Below, piece after piece: positions 34,699 through 46,160 of a stretch of DNA of 64,000 nt (the first letter of the stretch is position 1; each line of letters begins with the position of its first letter). A program made the translations under genes and the position numbers. Below the pieces are notes generated by a model. That model saw only the letters and a program-made list of their open reading frames with translations, was not told where the DNA came from and made no database searches. Source of the DNA: JALZKA01 sp963725035. GTDB taxonomy: Bacteria > Actinomycetota > Thermoleophilia > Solirubrobacterales > 70-9. The stretch is taken from assembly GCA_963725035.1 (NCBI GenBank), contig CAVRWX010000019.1:62001-126000 (forward strand), read 5' to 3'.

Positions 34699-35148
34699 GT
34701 GATCGACCTCGGCTTCTTCGACACCCGTGAACGCGTCGCGTTGTACCGGGACGGGCAGTTCGTGGACGAAGCCCGTTCACCTGCGTCATTCGTCATAGGC
34801 AATGGAGACAGGATCGTCGCGTCACTCGGCCTCCTTGGGATGAAGGAGGCACACCTGGAGGTTGACGGAGCACAGACAATGCTCACGCCGGCCATCGGCA
34901 CGGGCGAGAGGTGGCGACTGGAGCTCGAGCGGCAGCGGCCTGGACTGAGCCGAGCCATCGGCTACGTGTCCTTGGCAGTGCTCTTGGTCGCGCTCGTCGT
35001 TGACGGAAGCGAGATTCTCGGCCTGATCGATCCGGACCTCGATCCTCTGGGACTGCCGGCGTTGGTCGCCACCATCGTGGGTTTCCTCGCGTTAGCCGCT
35101 GCGATCGAGCGGGCCTTGCGGCTCAAGTGCAATCGCTGGCTCGACTGA
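34699..35148 (+). CDS. Hypothetical two-helix membrane protein
   Basis: 149 residues from GTG 34699: a soluble N-terminal domain (FFDTRERVALYRDGQFVDEA, SFVIGNGDRIVASLGLLGMK) followed by two hydrophobic helices (AIGYVSLAVLLVALVV, ALVATIVGFLALAAAIERAL). In the same frame, coding-like sequence GGWDVVTRGRFEVDHAGHQW precedes the GTG back to about 34640, where a stop blocks it; the true start is probably an ATG near 34624 in another frame, lost by a base shift. Not recognised as a named family. The gap from 34439 to about 34620 holds nothing else I can support. Confidence 0.62.
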   Translation: MIDLGFFDTRERVALYRDGQFVDEARSPASFVIGNGDRIVASLGLLGMKEAHLEVDGAQTMLTPAIGTGERWRLELERQRPGLSRAIGYVSLAVLLVALVVDGSEILGLIDPDLDPLGLPALVATIVGFLALAAAIERALRLKCNRWLD

Positions 35149-35166
35149 CGTGAGCCGGGGGAGAGT

Positions 35167-37761
<2,595 letters not shown>

Positions 37762-37779
37762 GCTTGGCGAGATTCTAGC

Positions 37780-37791
37780 AAGAAATCTAAG
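37780..37791 (-). promoter_or_regulatory. Heat-shock element CTTAGATTTCTT upstream of clpB
   Basis: The 12 bases CTTAGATTTCTT lie 19-30 bases before the clpB start and recur exactly before dnaK (43454-43465). Here the element also sits inside AGATT-N9-AATCT and next to CTAAG-A-CTTAG, two short inverted repeats. Candidate HspR operator or promoter core; no classical HAIR box is visible. Confidence 0.5.
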
Positions 37792-37816
37792 TCTTAGCGA
37801 CTAATATCTGTGCCTG

Positions 37817-38215
37817 TCACTTCAGACGGCTGACTAGCCAGGCGCCGAGCACGGTCGCTGGGCCCGCCGCCGCGAGGCCTTGGCGACCGGGCTTGACGGC
37901 GTCGCCTCCTCGTCCGGCCAGGAGCGCGAAGGTGAGCGCGTCGGCCGCGTCGCAGACTGTCAGCGCCACGGCCGGCGCGAGGGGCTTGCCGCCGTCCTTG
38001 AGCTCCGCCGCGAGCCATGCACCGAGGAGGAGGTCGCGGGTGGCGGCCAGGCGTGCGAGGGCAAGCGCCTCGCCGTCCCACTTCGCCATTCCAAGCCCCT
38101 TTGCCGCCAGCGCGGGCGCGGCCCAGATTCCCGCCCCGATCGCGATCCGGCCCGCGGCCAGGAACGCGCCTATAGTGCGTTCGTGCTCGGCAAAGCCAGT
38201 TCGCTTAAGTCCCAT
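37817..38215 (-). CDS. Small four-helix membrane protein
   Basis: 132 residues from ATG 38215 (MGLKRTGFAEHERTIGAFLA). Four hydrophobic segments: AAGRIAIGAGIWAAPALAAK, ATRDLLLGAWLAAEL, LAPAVALTVCDAADALTFAL and GPATVLGAWLVSRL. It resembles DUF4267-type integral membrane proteins; function unknown. Convergent with nothing; it is upstream of clpB on the same strand with a 55-base gap that contains the clpB promoter, so it is not obviously part of the heat-shock unit. Divergent from the beta-lactamase-like gene by 22 bases. Confidence 0.68.
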   Translation of the reverse strand: MGLKRTGFAEHERTIGAFLAAGRIAIGAGIWAAPALAAKGLGMAKWDGEALALARLAATRDLLLGAWLAAELKDGGKPLAPAVALTVCDAADALTFALLAGRGGDAVKPGRQGLAAAGPATVLGAWLVSRLK

Positions 38216-38237
38216 CGTTGGCGTACAACCTAACCCG

Positions 38238-39279
38238 GTGTCCGTTCTCACGAAGTTCACGAGAAAGAGCTCTGCACCGGCCTACCCTTCCTCCTTGGAA
38301 GAGGACGATGCCGGCGACCTCTCCGACATCCTGCGCCGGTTCGAGGAAAGCGCCGAAAGGGTCCGGATACAACGTGCTGCACCTCGGCCAGCGAGACGAT
38401 CGAAGCGACATTGGCTGATCGGAATCGCCACCGCTGCGGCAGCGGTGGCCTGCGCTGTCGGTATCTCTGGTGGCGGCGCCGAGCCGGTGCAGACCGAGGC
38501 GCTGGCCTCTGAGCTCAACCTCAACCTCGAGCGCGAGCAACGACCGCTCGCGTTCGACCAAAAGCGTGATCAACGCGAACGCTGGCCGGCTGAGGGCGCA
38601 GTGGCCGAGGCGGAGCGGATCGCCAGGTCGCGCACGGGCGTCATCTCATTTGCCGCCATCGGGCCTGAAGAAGAGACGGTGGGTTTCGAGCCCGACAGGC
38701 AGTTCTATTCGGCGAGCATCTCGAAGTCGATGCTGCTCGTCGCGGAGCTTCGCCGCCTGCGCCGGGAGGAAGCTCCCCCTCGACGAAACAACGCGGTCGC
38801 TGCTCGAGCAGATGATCACGCTGTCGGACAACGAAGCTGCGGACTCGATCTACGCGAGAGTGGGCGATGCGGGTCTGAACGAGGTCGCCGCAGCCGCCAA
38901 GATGTCGCACTTTGCCGGTGATGTCGGCCACTGGTCCAACGTGAAGGTCACCGCGGCGGATATGGCGCTGTTCATGTCCAAGCTCGACGAGCTTCTCGAC
39001 CTGCCGGTACGGGGACCTCGGCTCCGAGATGCTTGCGTCGGTCACCCCGTTGCAGAGGTGGGGCATCCCTGAGGCGGCGCCGGAGCAAGCGGATGTCCGG
39101 CTGAAGGGGGGTTGGAGGCCCAGCGACACCGGCCAGCTCGTTGTTCAGGCGGCGCAAGTCGACGTCAGCGGCGAGAGCTACTCGATCGCGGTCCTCACGG
39201 ACGGCAACCCGTCTCAGGTTTACGGTGAGGACACAATCCGCTTGATCGCCGCGCAGCTGCTCGCGACCGACAAGCCTAG
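38238..39279 (+). CDS. Membrane-anchored class A beta-lactamase-like serine hydrolase, frameshifted
   Basis: Begins at GTG 38238; acidic N-terminal stretch then a single hydrophobic anchor at about 58-77 (HWLIGIATAAAAVACAVGI). The active-site SxxK is S160-I-S-K163 in FYSASISKSMLLVAEL. The frame slips near 38768 and continues KLPLDETTRSLLEQMI, with SDN in TLSDNEAADSIYA, slips again near 39010, then SVTPLQRWGIPEAA, and KGGWRPSDTG as the KTG-box equivalent. All three motifs of the PBP/beta-lactamase fold are present across three frames. The end is assumed at the TAG at 39277, needing one more shift. Likely role is peptidoglycan or beta-lactam hydrolysis outside the membrane; unproven. Confidence 0.72.
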
Positions 39280-39292
39280 TCGCCGGCGCGCT

Positions 39293-39724
39293 TCACTGGA
39301 TGTCGGCGGCCTCGAATCCCTCGGCGTCGTACTTGCCGTAGGGCACGATCTCGGCGCTGCGCTTGATGCGGTCGATCTCCTTGGCCATCTCGGCTTCCAA
39401 AGCCGCCGCCTTCTCGCGGAGCTTTGCCACCTCAGGACGGGTGCGCTCGAGCTCGGCTTCCATCTCCAGGACGGTCTCGACGCCCGCGAGGTTGAGGCCC
39501 TCCTCGGCGGTCATCTTCTGGATCCGGCGGAGGCGGTCGACGTCGTCCTGTGAATAGAGGCGCGTGTTCTTCGGTGAGCGCTTGGGCGTGATGAGCCCAC
39601 GCGCCTCGTACATGCGAAGCGTCTGCGGGTGCATCTCGGCCAGCTCGGCTGCGACCGAGATCATGAAGACGCCGCGGTTCGAATCGACCCGCACCGTGGT
39701 CCTGGTTGTGCGCCGGACGCTCAC
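39293..39724 (-). CDS. hspR: Heat-shock repressor HspR (MerR family)
   Basis: 143 residues. MerR-type helix-turn-helix FMISVAAELAEMHPQTLRMY, EARGLITPKRSPKNTRLYSQ, then a helical region (VETVLEMEAELERTRPEVAK). HspR represses dnaK operons and clpB by binding HAIR-type sites, with DnaK as co-repressor (known in Streptomyces). GTG 39724 overlaps the dnaJ stop (GTGA), so it is the last gene of dnaK-grpE-dnaJ-hspR and closes a feedback loop. Confidence 0.94.
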   Translation of the reverse strand: MSVRRTTRTTVRVDSNRGVFMISVAAELAEMHPQTLRMYEARGLITPKRSPKNTRLYSQDDVDRLRRIQKMTAEEGLNLAGVETVLEMEAELERTRPEVAKLREKAAALEAEMAKEIDRIKRSAEIVPYGKYDAEGFEAADIQ

Positions 39725-40836
39725 GATTCAGCCTTCATCTTCTCTTTGTCGCCGGTCGGCTTCTCCTGGGCGGGCCTCTTACCCGCCGCGTTCAGGATGC
39801 GCTCGCGCGGATTGTGGCCGTTGAGCGCCTTTGCGAGGTCGTCGACGGCGCGCCGGCCGGCCCGCGGAAGGTCGGTCGGCACCTCGACCTCGAGCCGGTA
39901 GTGGATGTCTCGGCGCCCTCGGCCGCCGGGCCGGGGCGGCCCCTCGCCGCGCAGGCGCTGGATGGTCCCGTGCTGGGTGCCCGGAGGGACCCTGATCCGC
40001 TTCGTGCCGTCGAGCGTCGGGACCTCGACCGTCGCGCCGTTGATGGCCTCGGGGATCGTGATGGGGACGCGGACTTCGAGATTGCCGTCCGAGCGCCGGC
40101 CGAAGACGGGTGACGGGGCAACGTGGACCCTGACGTAGAGGTCGCCCGGCTCGCTGCCCGCGGGGCCGTCCTCGCCCTTGCCGGCGACGCGGATGCGGCT
40201 GCCGTCGTGGACGCCCGCTGGGACGTTCACGCGGTAGCGCTTGCGCTGCATCGTGAGCCCGGCGCCCTGGCAGGTCGGGCACGGGTCGTCGACGACCTGG
40301 CCGCGACCGCCGCATGCCGGGCAGGGCTGGGAGATCGAGAAGATGCCCTGGCTCTGAGCGTCGATTCCACGGCCCTGGCACCGCGGGCAGGTATGGGGTG
40401 CGGTGCCGGGCTTGGCGCCGGAGCCGTGACAGGTCGTGCAGGCGGCCTGCTTGGGAACGGTGACGGTGATCTCGGTCCCCGCCATCGCCTGGTCGAAGCT
40501 CAGCGAGACATCGGTCTCGAGGTCGGACCCGCGCATCCCGCCGCCGCGGCCGCGGGTGAAGAACGAGAAGATGTCGCCCAGGTTCTGGGTCGCCCCGCCG
40601 GCGAAGTTCCGCGGGTCGAAGCCAAACGCTCCGCCCGAGTCGTAGTCGCGCCGCTTCTCGGGATCGGACAGGGTGTCGTAGGCGCCCTGGATCTCCTTGA
40701 AGCGCTCCTCGGCCGCGGGGTCGTCCGGGTTGCGATCGGGGTGGTTCTCGCGTGCGAGCGTGCGGTACGCCTTCTTGATCTCCTCGTCGGTGGCCTTCTT
40801 CTCGACCCCCAGGACGTCATAGAAGTCTCGTGCCAT
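39721..40836 (-). CDS. dnaJ: Chaperone DnaJ
   Basis: 371 residues with J domain (DFYDVLGVEKKATDEEIKKA, HPDRNP carrying the HPD tripeptide), a Gly/Phe-rich linker (GGAFGFDPRNFAGG), and a zinc-binding domain with four CxxCxGxG repeats: CTTCHGSG, CPRCQGRG, CPACGGRG, CPTCQGAG. The C-terminal substrate domain follows (YRVNVPAGVHDGSRIRVAGK). Complete and intact. Delivers substrates to DnaK. Located 13 bases after grpE. Confidence 0.97.
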   Translation of the reverse strand: MARDFYDVLGVEKKATDEEIKKAYRTLARENHPDRNPDDPAAEERFKEIQGAYDTLSDPEKRRDYDSGGAFGFDPRNFAGGATQNLGDIFSFFTRGRGGGMRGSDLETDVSLSFDQAMAGTEITVTVPKQAACTTCHGSGAKPGTAPHTCPRCQGRGIDAQSQGIFSISQPCPACGGRGQVVDDPCPTCQGAGLTMQRKRYRVNVPAGVHDGSRIRVAGKGEDGPAGSEPGDLYVRVHVAPSPVFGRRSDGNLEVRVPITIPEAINGATVEVPTLDGTKRIRVPPGTQHGTIQRLRGEGPPRPGGRGRRDIHYRLEVEVPTDLPRAGRRAVDDLAKALNGHNPRERILNAAGKRPAQEKPTGDKEKMKAES

Positions 40837-40849
40837 CGCGCGTCCCTCC

Positions 40850-41510
40850 TTACGACGTGACGACCACGCGGGCGGGGCGGATCAGGACATCGCCCAGCTC
40901 ATAGCCGCGCTGGATGGTCTCGGCGACGATGCCGGACTCCTCGCCGTTGGCGGCGGGCCGGGCCGAGAGCGCCTCGTGCCGGTTGGGGTCGAACTTCTCA
41001 CCGGCGGGGTCGAACGACTCGACGCCGGCCGCACGAAGGGCGCCGACGATCTCGCCATGGACTAGCGCCACGCCGGCGGCGAGCGCCTCGTGCGCCGAGA
41101 CCTCGCGGCTTGCGGGGTCGGGTGATTCGGTGGCGCTTGCAGGATCGAGGTCGACGCCCGCGGCCTGGAGCGCGCGCTCGAGGTTGTCCACGGCGGGAAC
41201 GAGGCCGCGCGCCACATGGGCTCGGCCGCGGCGCTCGGCGTCGGTTGACTCCCGGGCCGAGCGCTTGCGGAAGTTCTCAAGCTCCGCGCGAGTGCGCTGC
41301 GCGAGGTCGAGGTATTCGTCACGCTCGCGCTCGAGCTGCGCCACGAATCGACTTCGGCGTCGGGCTCCTCGACCGCTTCGGCCGGGCAGCGTCGACTGAG
41401 GTGCCAGGCACCTCGTCGCCGTCAGGCTCATCTGGCTCGACGGCGTCGGAGCCAGGCACCGCGCTCGGTTCTTCCACGACTTCTGCGTCTACCTGGGGGC
41501 GCTTTGTCAT
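40850..41510 (-). CDS. grpE: Nucleotide exchange factor GrpE, frameshifted
   Basis: ATG 41510 (MTKRPQVDAEVVEEPSAVPG) overlaps the dnaK stop by one base (TAATG). An acidic disordered N-terminus changes frame twice within 50 bases (about 41385 and 41345), passing through EAVEEPDAEVDSWR before the long coiled coil AQLERERDEYLDLAQRTRAE, LENFRKRSARE, LVPAVDNLERALQAAG and the beta domain GVESFDPAGEKFDPNRHEAL, ETIQRGYELGDVLIRPARV. About 218 residues. All GrpE regions are present, so two nearby base errors are likelier than gene loss in an operon this important. Confidence 0.9.
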
Positions 41511-43417
41511 TACGAGCGTTCCTCGTCCACGACCTCGGCGTCAACGACCTCCTCCTCGGCCTCGGCTGCTGCGCCGTTGGTGGCTGCCGCGCCGTCGGCG
41601 CCGTTCTGCGCGCCCTCGGCTGCGGCGGACTGGTAGATCCGCTCGGAGATCGAGTGGAACGTGGTCTGGAGCGCCTCGGTCTTCGCGTTGAGGTCCGCGG
41701 CGTCAGCCGAGTCGAGCGACTCGCGGATCGCGGTGATCTGCGACTCGATCCCCGACTTCTCGTCGTCCGAGAGCTGCTCGCCCAGATCGGTGATCTGCTT
41801 CTCGGCGGTGTACGCGGCGTTCTCGGCCACGTTCCGCGCCTCGGCGAGCTCGCGCTGCTTGCGGTCCTCGTCGGCGTGGGACTCGGCGTCCTTGATCATC
41901 TGCTCGACCTCACCCTCGTCGAGCCCGGAGCCGCCCTTGATCTCGATCTTCTGCTCCTTGCCGGTGCCGAGGTCCTTGGCCGAGACCGAGAGGATGCCGT
42001 TCGCATCGATGTCGAACGCGACCTCGATCTGCGGCATGCCGCGCGGGGCGGGCGGGATCCCGGCGAGCTGGAACTTGCCGAGAGACTTGTTGTAGGCGGC
42101 CATCTCGCGCTCGCCCTGGAGCACGTGGATCTCCACCTCGGGCTGGTTGTCCTGCGCGGTCGAGAACGTCTCGGCCTTGCGCGAGGGGATCGTCGTGTTC
42201 CGCTCGATGAGCTTCGTCATCACTCCGCCCTTCGTCTCGATGCCGAGGGTGAGCGGAGTTACGTCCAGAAGGAGCACGTCCTTCACGTCATCCGCGAGGA
42301 CGCCGGCCTGGATCGCCGCGCCGATGGCGACGACCTCGTCCGGGTTCACGCCCTGGTGCGGGTCCTTGCCCGTGAGCTCCTTGACCTTCTCCTGGACGGT
42401 GGGCATGCGGGTCATGCCGCCGACGAGGACGACGTGGTCGATCTCGTTGGCCGACGCGTCGGACAGGGCCTGCTTGACGGGCGCGACGACGCGCTCGAGC
42501 AGATCGGACGTGAGCTCGGCCAGCTTCGCGCGCGAGAGGCGCATCTCGAGGTGCCGGGGCTGGTTGTCGACCGCCGTGATGAACGGGATCGAGATCTGTG
42601 TCTCCTGCGTCGAGGACAGCTCGATCTTCGCCTTCTCGGCCTGCTCGTAGAGGCGCTGGAGGGAGTTCTTGTCCTGCGAGAGGTCGACTCCCTGATCCTT
42701 CTTGAACTCGGAGACCATCCACTCGACGATCGCCTTGTCCCAGTTGTCGCCGCCCAGGTGGTTGTCGCCTGCGGTGGCGAGCACCTTGAAGACGCCGTCG
42801 CCGATCTCGAGGATCGAGACGTCGAAGGTGCCGCCGCCGAGGTCGAAGACGAGGACGTTCTGGTCCTCAGCCGACTTGTCGATGCCGTAGGCGAGCGCCG
42901 CGGCGGTCGGCTCGTTGATGATGCGCTTGACGTCGAGGCCGGCGATCTTGCCGGCGTCCTTGGTCGCCTGGCGCTGATCGTCGTTGAAGTAAGCGGGGAC
43001 GGTGATGACCGCCGAGTCGACGGTCTCGCCCAGCTTGGCCTCGGCGTCCGACTTCAGCTTCTGGAGGATCATCGCGGAGATCTCGGGCGGCGAGTACTGC
43101 TTGCCGCGCACGTCCACGCGCACGTCTCCGCCGGGCCCGGCTTCGACCTTGTACGGGACGATCGTCTCCTCTTCCTTGACCTCGGCCTCCTTGCGGCCCA
43201 TGAAGCGCTTGATCGAGAAGATGGTGTTCTCGGGGTTCATGACGGCCTGGCGCTTGGCGACGGTGCCGACGAGGCGGTCGCCGCCGTCCGTAAAGGCGAC
43301 GACGGACGGGGTGGTGCGCCCGCCTTCCGAGTTCTCGAGCACGGACGGCTCGCCGCCCTCGAAGACGGCTACGCACGAGTTGGTGGTACCGAGGTCGATT
43401 CCGATGGTCTTACCCAT
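41510..43417 (-). CDS. dnaK: Chaperone DnaK (Hsp70)
   Basis: 635 residues. Nucleotide-binding domain with GIDLGTTNSCVAVFEGG, VITVPAYFNDDQRQATKDAG, INEPTAAALAYGIDK, VFDLGGGTFDVSILEI and VLVGGMTRMPTVQEKVKEL, then the DVTPLTLGIETKGGVMTKLI linker region and substrate domain (IERNTTIPSRKAETFSTAQD), lid and acidic tail. Intact. First gene of the dnaK-grpE-dnaJ-hspR operon. A TGTTTTG-type spacer and AGGAGAAC ribosome site precede the ATG. Confidence 0.98.
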   Translation of the reverse strand: MGKTIGIDLGTTNSCVAVFEGGEPSVLENSEGGRTTPSVVAFTDGGDRLVGTVAKRQAVMNPENTIFSIKRFMGRKEAEVKEEETIVPYKVEAGPGGDVRVDVRGKQYSPPEISAMILQKLKSDAEAKLGETVDSAVITVPAYFNDDQRQATKDAGKIAGLDVKRIINEPTAAALAYGIDKSAEDQNVLVFDLGGGTFDVSILEIGDGVFKVLATAGDNHLGGDNWDKAIVEWMVSEFKKDQGVDLSQDKNSLQRLYEQAEKAKIELSSTQETQISIPFITAVDNQPRHLEMRLSRAKLAELTSDLLERVVAPVKQALSDASANEIDHVVLVGGMTRMPTVQEKVKELTGKDPHQGVNPDEVVAIGAAIQAGVLADDVKDVLLLDVTPLTLGIETKGGVMTKLIERNTTIPSRKAETFSTAQDNQPEVEIHVLQGEREMAAYNKSLGKFQLAGIPPAPRGMPQIEVAFDIDANGILSVSAKDLGTGKEQKIEIKGGSGLDEGEVEQMIKDAESHADEDRKQRELAEARNVAENAAYTAEKQITDLGEQLSDDEKSGIESQITAIRESLDSADAADLNAKTEALQTTFHSISERIYQSAAAEGAQNGADGAAATNGAAAEAEEEVVDAEVVDEERS

Positions 43418-43453
43418 GTTTTGTTCTCCTGGTCTGGTTCAGTTTGGTTTCGA

Positions 43454-43465
43454 AAGAAATCTAAG
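43454..43465 (-). promoter_or_regulatory. Heat-shock element CTTAGATTTCTT upstream of dnaK
   Basis: Identical 12-mer to that before clpB, 37-48 bases before the dnaK ATG, in a 122-base gap. A palindrome-like CTAGATCTGCTAG lies about 15 bases further upstream. Proposed HspR operator or promoter core. Confidence 0.5.
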
Positions 43466-43539
43466 CGAGAGGCTAGCAGATCTAGGCGTGCAATCGGTCC
43501 CTTACGAGCAGGACACGCTCGAAATTACTCGAGGAAGAA

Positions 43540-44012
43540 CTACTCGGCGGGTGCTTCGCAGGACTCTGGCGCTGGGCCTCTTGGGGCCTCTTCCTCGTCC
43601 TCGGTGTCGACGAGGGGGCCTGAGTCGGAGCCGGCCTGGCCGGCGTAGGCGCCGACGAAGACCGCGACTTCTTGAGCGTTCTCACCTTCGATGATCGCGG
43701 CCGGCATCCGCCGCCCCCGAAGCCGCAGGTGATGGCGGCCAGGGCGCGGTTGTAGCTGCCTTCAAAAGTTGCGTTGCCGCCCGGCGCGAGGACGACGTCG
43801 AGGTTGGGACCAACGACGCCGTCTGCACCCGCGGCTGCCAGCGTGTGGCACGGCCCGCAGTTGCTCAGGAAGAGCTGCCTGCCGGCTTCATCCTGGCTCT
43901 CGACGGTGACCGGCGCGGCGCTTTCAGCGCCCTGGCCGATGACGACCTTGACGACGAAAAGGAGGCAAATGACCGCGAAGCCGCCGAGGATGAGAAAGGG
44001 CGCCCTGTTCAC
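43540..44012 (-). CDS. Membrane-anchored mono-heme cytochrome c, frameshifted
   Basis: About 157 residues. One N-terminal helix (APFLILGGFAVICLLFVVKV, residues 4-23), then the heme c site CGPCH at 52-56 in LFLSNCGPCHTLAAAGADGV, and VVGPNLDVVLAPGG. After YNRALAAITCGFGGG the frame shifts near 43705 and continues RMPAAIIEGENAQEVAVFVG (a normal distal-Met region), then a short acidic tail to the TAG at 43540. The distal Met is recovered only in the corrected frame. Electron carrier on the outer face of the membrane, probably for a terminal oxidase not in this window. Confidence 0.82.
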
Positions 44013-44036
44013 CGGCGCGAGTCTATAAGCACAGTC

Positions 44037-44066
44037 GGGCGGGCGGACCCGTAGGGCCGCCCGCCC
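44037..44066. terminator. GC-rich hairpin downstream of the secreted nuclease
   Basis: Perfect 10-bp stem GGGCGGGCGG/CCGCCCGCCC around ACCCGTAGGG, which itself pairs CCC/GGG. It lies 24 bases after the nuclease stop (minus strand) and upstream of the cytochrome gene. No U-tract; likely still a terminator in this GC-rich genome. Confidence 0.5.
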
Positions 44067-44090
44067 GAACTGCTTCCCGTCCTTAGGTTG

Positions 44091-45190
44091 CTAGCCGACC
44101 TTGAGGGTCGCGACGACACCGCCGTGGTCGGTCGGCCACAGGCCGGTGTTCGTCCGCAGCCCCGGGTCGGTGCCGATCAGCTCCGACGACACCTCCGAAC
44201 CCCCTCGCGGCCAAGCACGTGGTCGATCCGCGACCCGAACGCGGCCGGTGGGTCATCGAACAGCGTCTCGGACCAGCAGCACGTGTTCTCCTCGAGGCCG
44301 AGGTCCTCGAACCCGCCATGCGGGTCGTACTGGTCGCCGACGATCGTGTTGTATGCGGTCGAGGCCGGCGGCGGATCCGCAGGATCCGAGTTGAGGTCGC
44401 CGAGCAGGATGACCGGCAGGCTCGGGCTGAGCGGCCCCGTCTCCGAGACGAGCTCCGTCGCCTGGGCGTTGCGGGTGGCAGCCACGAACGACTCGAGGTG
44501 CGTGTTGACGAACTGGAACTTCTGCTTCTTCTTCTTGGACTGCTCGAAGTTCACGTCCACCGCGTTGTATCCGCGGACGACATCGACCGGGACGGTGCCC
44601 TGGATCGGGAGACCGAAGAGCGCCGTCGTGTAGTTCTCGCTCTGTTGGTTCGACGTCTTCACGCCCTTCTTGGCAAGAATCACGTCCTGCATGGTGAGCC
44701 TCACGTCGAACTCGGCCGTGTCGTCGCCGCTGATCGAGATCGGCGCCTCGATGTCGGCCTCCTGCTGGAGCGAGGCGACCTTGTAGTTCAGCCCGCGCCG
44801 CTTGAGCTCGTCCTGGAGGAGCTCGAGGTAGTCGTAGACGATCTCCGTCGAGGGAGTCGTTGAGCCATCAACCGCGCCGCGCTGGCCGCGCCGCCAGATC
44901 GCGACTTCCTGCAAGCCGATGAGGTCGGGATCCGCGTCCTCGATCTCCTGGGCGAGCAGCTTCACGCGTGCGGTGATGTTCGTGTCCTGCACGATCTTGT
45001 AGACGTCCCCCGCGGCTTCCCGCGCCGCGCCTGGAGTTCCAGCGATAATGATCGGGTCCAGGACTGCGCCGAGGTAGAGGTTGCGGGTCATGACATCGAC
45101 CTTGACCGGCTTCTTGGCCTTCGCCTCGGCGATGGCGGGCACCGCGATGCCCGTAATCCCGACCGCGACCGCGACCGGCGATCCTCTCAA
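44091..45190 (-). CDS. Secreted endonuclease/exonuclease/phosphatase-family protein, frameshifted
   Basis: The TTG at 45190 follows a good GGAGGGG ribosome site and gives a signal peptide (RGSPVAVAVGITGIAVPAIA, cleavage after AEA). The mature part has VDVMTRNLYLGAVLDPIIIA, DPDLIGLQEVAIWRRG with the metal Glu, FVNTHLESF with the catalytic His, ILLGDLNSDPADPPP with the Asp-x-Asn pair and RIDHVLGRE. A G-run near 44200 shifts the frame; the corrected tail SSELIGTDPGLRTNTGLWPT ends in the expected DHGGVVATLKVG, with the catalytic Asp-His. About 366 residues. Could cleave nucleic acid or a phospholipid or inositol phosphate outside the cell; substrate not known. Confidence 0.85.
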
Positions 45191-45321
45191 GGTTCCCCTC
45201 CGATGAGTACGTGTATTCAAAGTTTCTCCTCCATCAACGGGCAAGGGCCCGCATTCGCTTACTCCTGCCACCCCGATAATGGCTTTAACGGGGGGACCTA
45301 TTCATCCGTAGTTTGCCGCAA

Positions 45322-46014
45322 CTACGTTGAGTTTCGGTTAGCTCGGGCGTATGGGCACATGCGGCTGAGCGCACATTCGCCGCACTTCGGCCGAGCGGGC
45401 CGGCAGAGCGCGCGGCCGTGGGCAATCAGGTTCACGTGTAGCTCGTAGGCGTCCTCTGGCGGCGTCACCCGCAGCATCTCGTCGTGCGCCTCGTCCCATG
45501 ACGCATTCGATCTGAAGAGGCCGAGGCGCCCGCCGACGCGGTGGACGTGCGTATCGACGGGAATCTCCGGCCGGTCGAACGAGAAGATCATCACGCAGGC
45601 GGCCGTCTTGCGGCCGACGCCGGGTAGCGCCGTCAGGTAGGCGAGCGCCTCTTCCCGGGGAGCTTCGGCCAGCCAGTCCAGGTCGATCGGATCGCCCAGC
45701 TCGCGCAGGACCGCCTGGATCCGCGGCGCCTTGGTCGGGGCAAGGCCGCCGCGCCGGATCGACTCCTCCAGCTCGTCCGTGGGCGCATCGCGCACCTCGG
45801 GCCACGAGTCGAAGCGCGCCCTGAGCCCGGCGTAGGCGACGTCGCGGTTCGTATCGGAGGTGTTCTGCGAAAGGATCGTGAGGACCAGCTCGTGGACGGG
45901 GTCTTCGTGCGGTTCGTTGACCGGCTTGCCATACATCCCGCGAAGGCGATCGCGGATCGCAACGACGCGCCGCCTGGGAGGTCGCTTCCACTCCGCCTTG
46001 GTTGCCGCAGGCAC
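45322..46014 (-). CDS. nth: Endonuclease III-type DNA glycosylase
   Basis: 230 residues. HhH-GPD fold: VLTILSQNTSDTNRDVAYAG, helix-hairpin-helix LPGVGRKTAACVMIFSF with the catalytic Lys, VDTHVHRVGGRLGL with the catalytic Asp, and a C-terminal 4Fe-4S loop CRPARPKCGECALSRMC (C-x6-C-x2-C-x5-C). Complete. It removes oxidised pyrimidines. The normal HhH enzyme has about 210 residues; the extra length is a basic N-terminus (KAEWKRPPRRRVVAIRDRLR). Close relatives differ in base choice, so the exact target is not certain. Confidence 0.93.
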   Translation of the reverse strand: MPAATKAEWKRPPRRRVVAIRDRLRGMYGKPVNEPHEDPVHELVLTILSQNTSDTNRDVAYAGLRARFDSWPEVRDAPTDELEESIRRGGLAPTKAPRIQAVLRELGDPIDLDWLAEAPREEALAYLTALPGVGRKTAACVMIFSFDRPEIPVDTHVHRVGGRLGLFRSNASWDEAHDEMLRVTPPEDAYELHVNLIAHGRALCRPARPKCGECALSRMCPYARANRNST

Positions 46015-46160
46015 GGACCTAATCTACGTCGCGTGCAAGAGCGAATGATCGATGTCGACGGCCTCAAGCCATGGGTGTGAGCTCATCGACCGCGCGGTCG
46101 GGTTCCTCTCCTGATGGCGCATAGACTCGGCCCCGTGAATCCCGTGAAGGCACGAGCTTG

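Noticed and set aside
41504..43648. Long plus-strand open frame (714 codons) opposite dnaK
   Set aside because: Composition is an antisense shadow of dnaK; no domain or ribosome site, and dnaK on the other strand is fully conserved.
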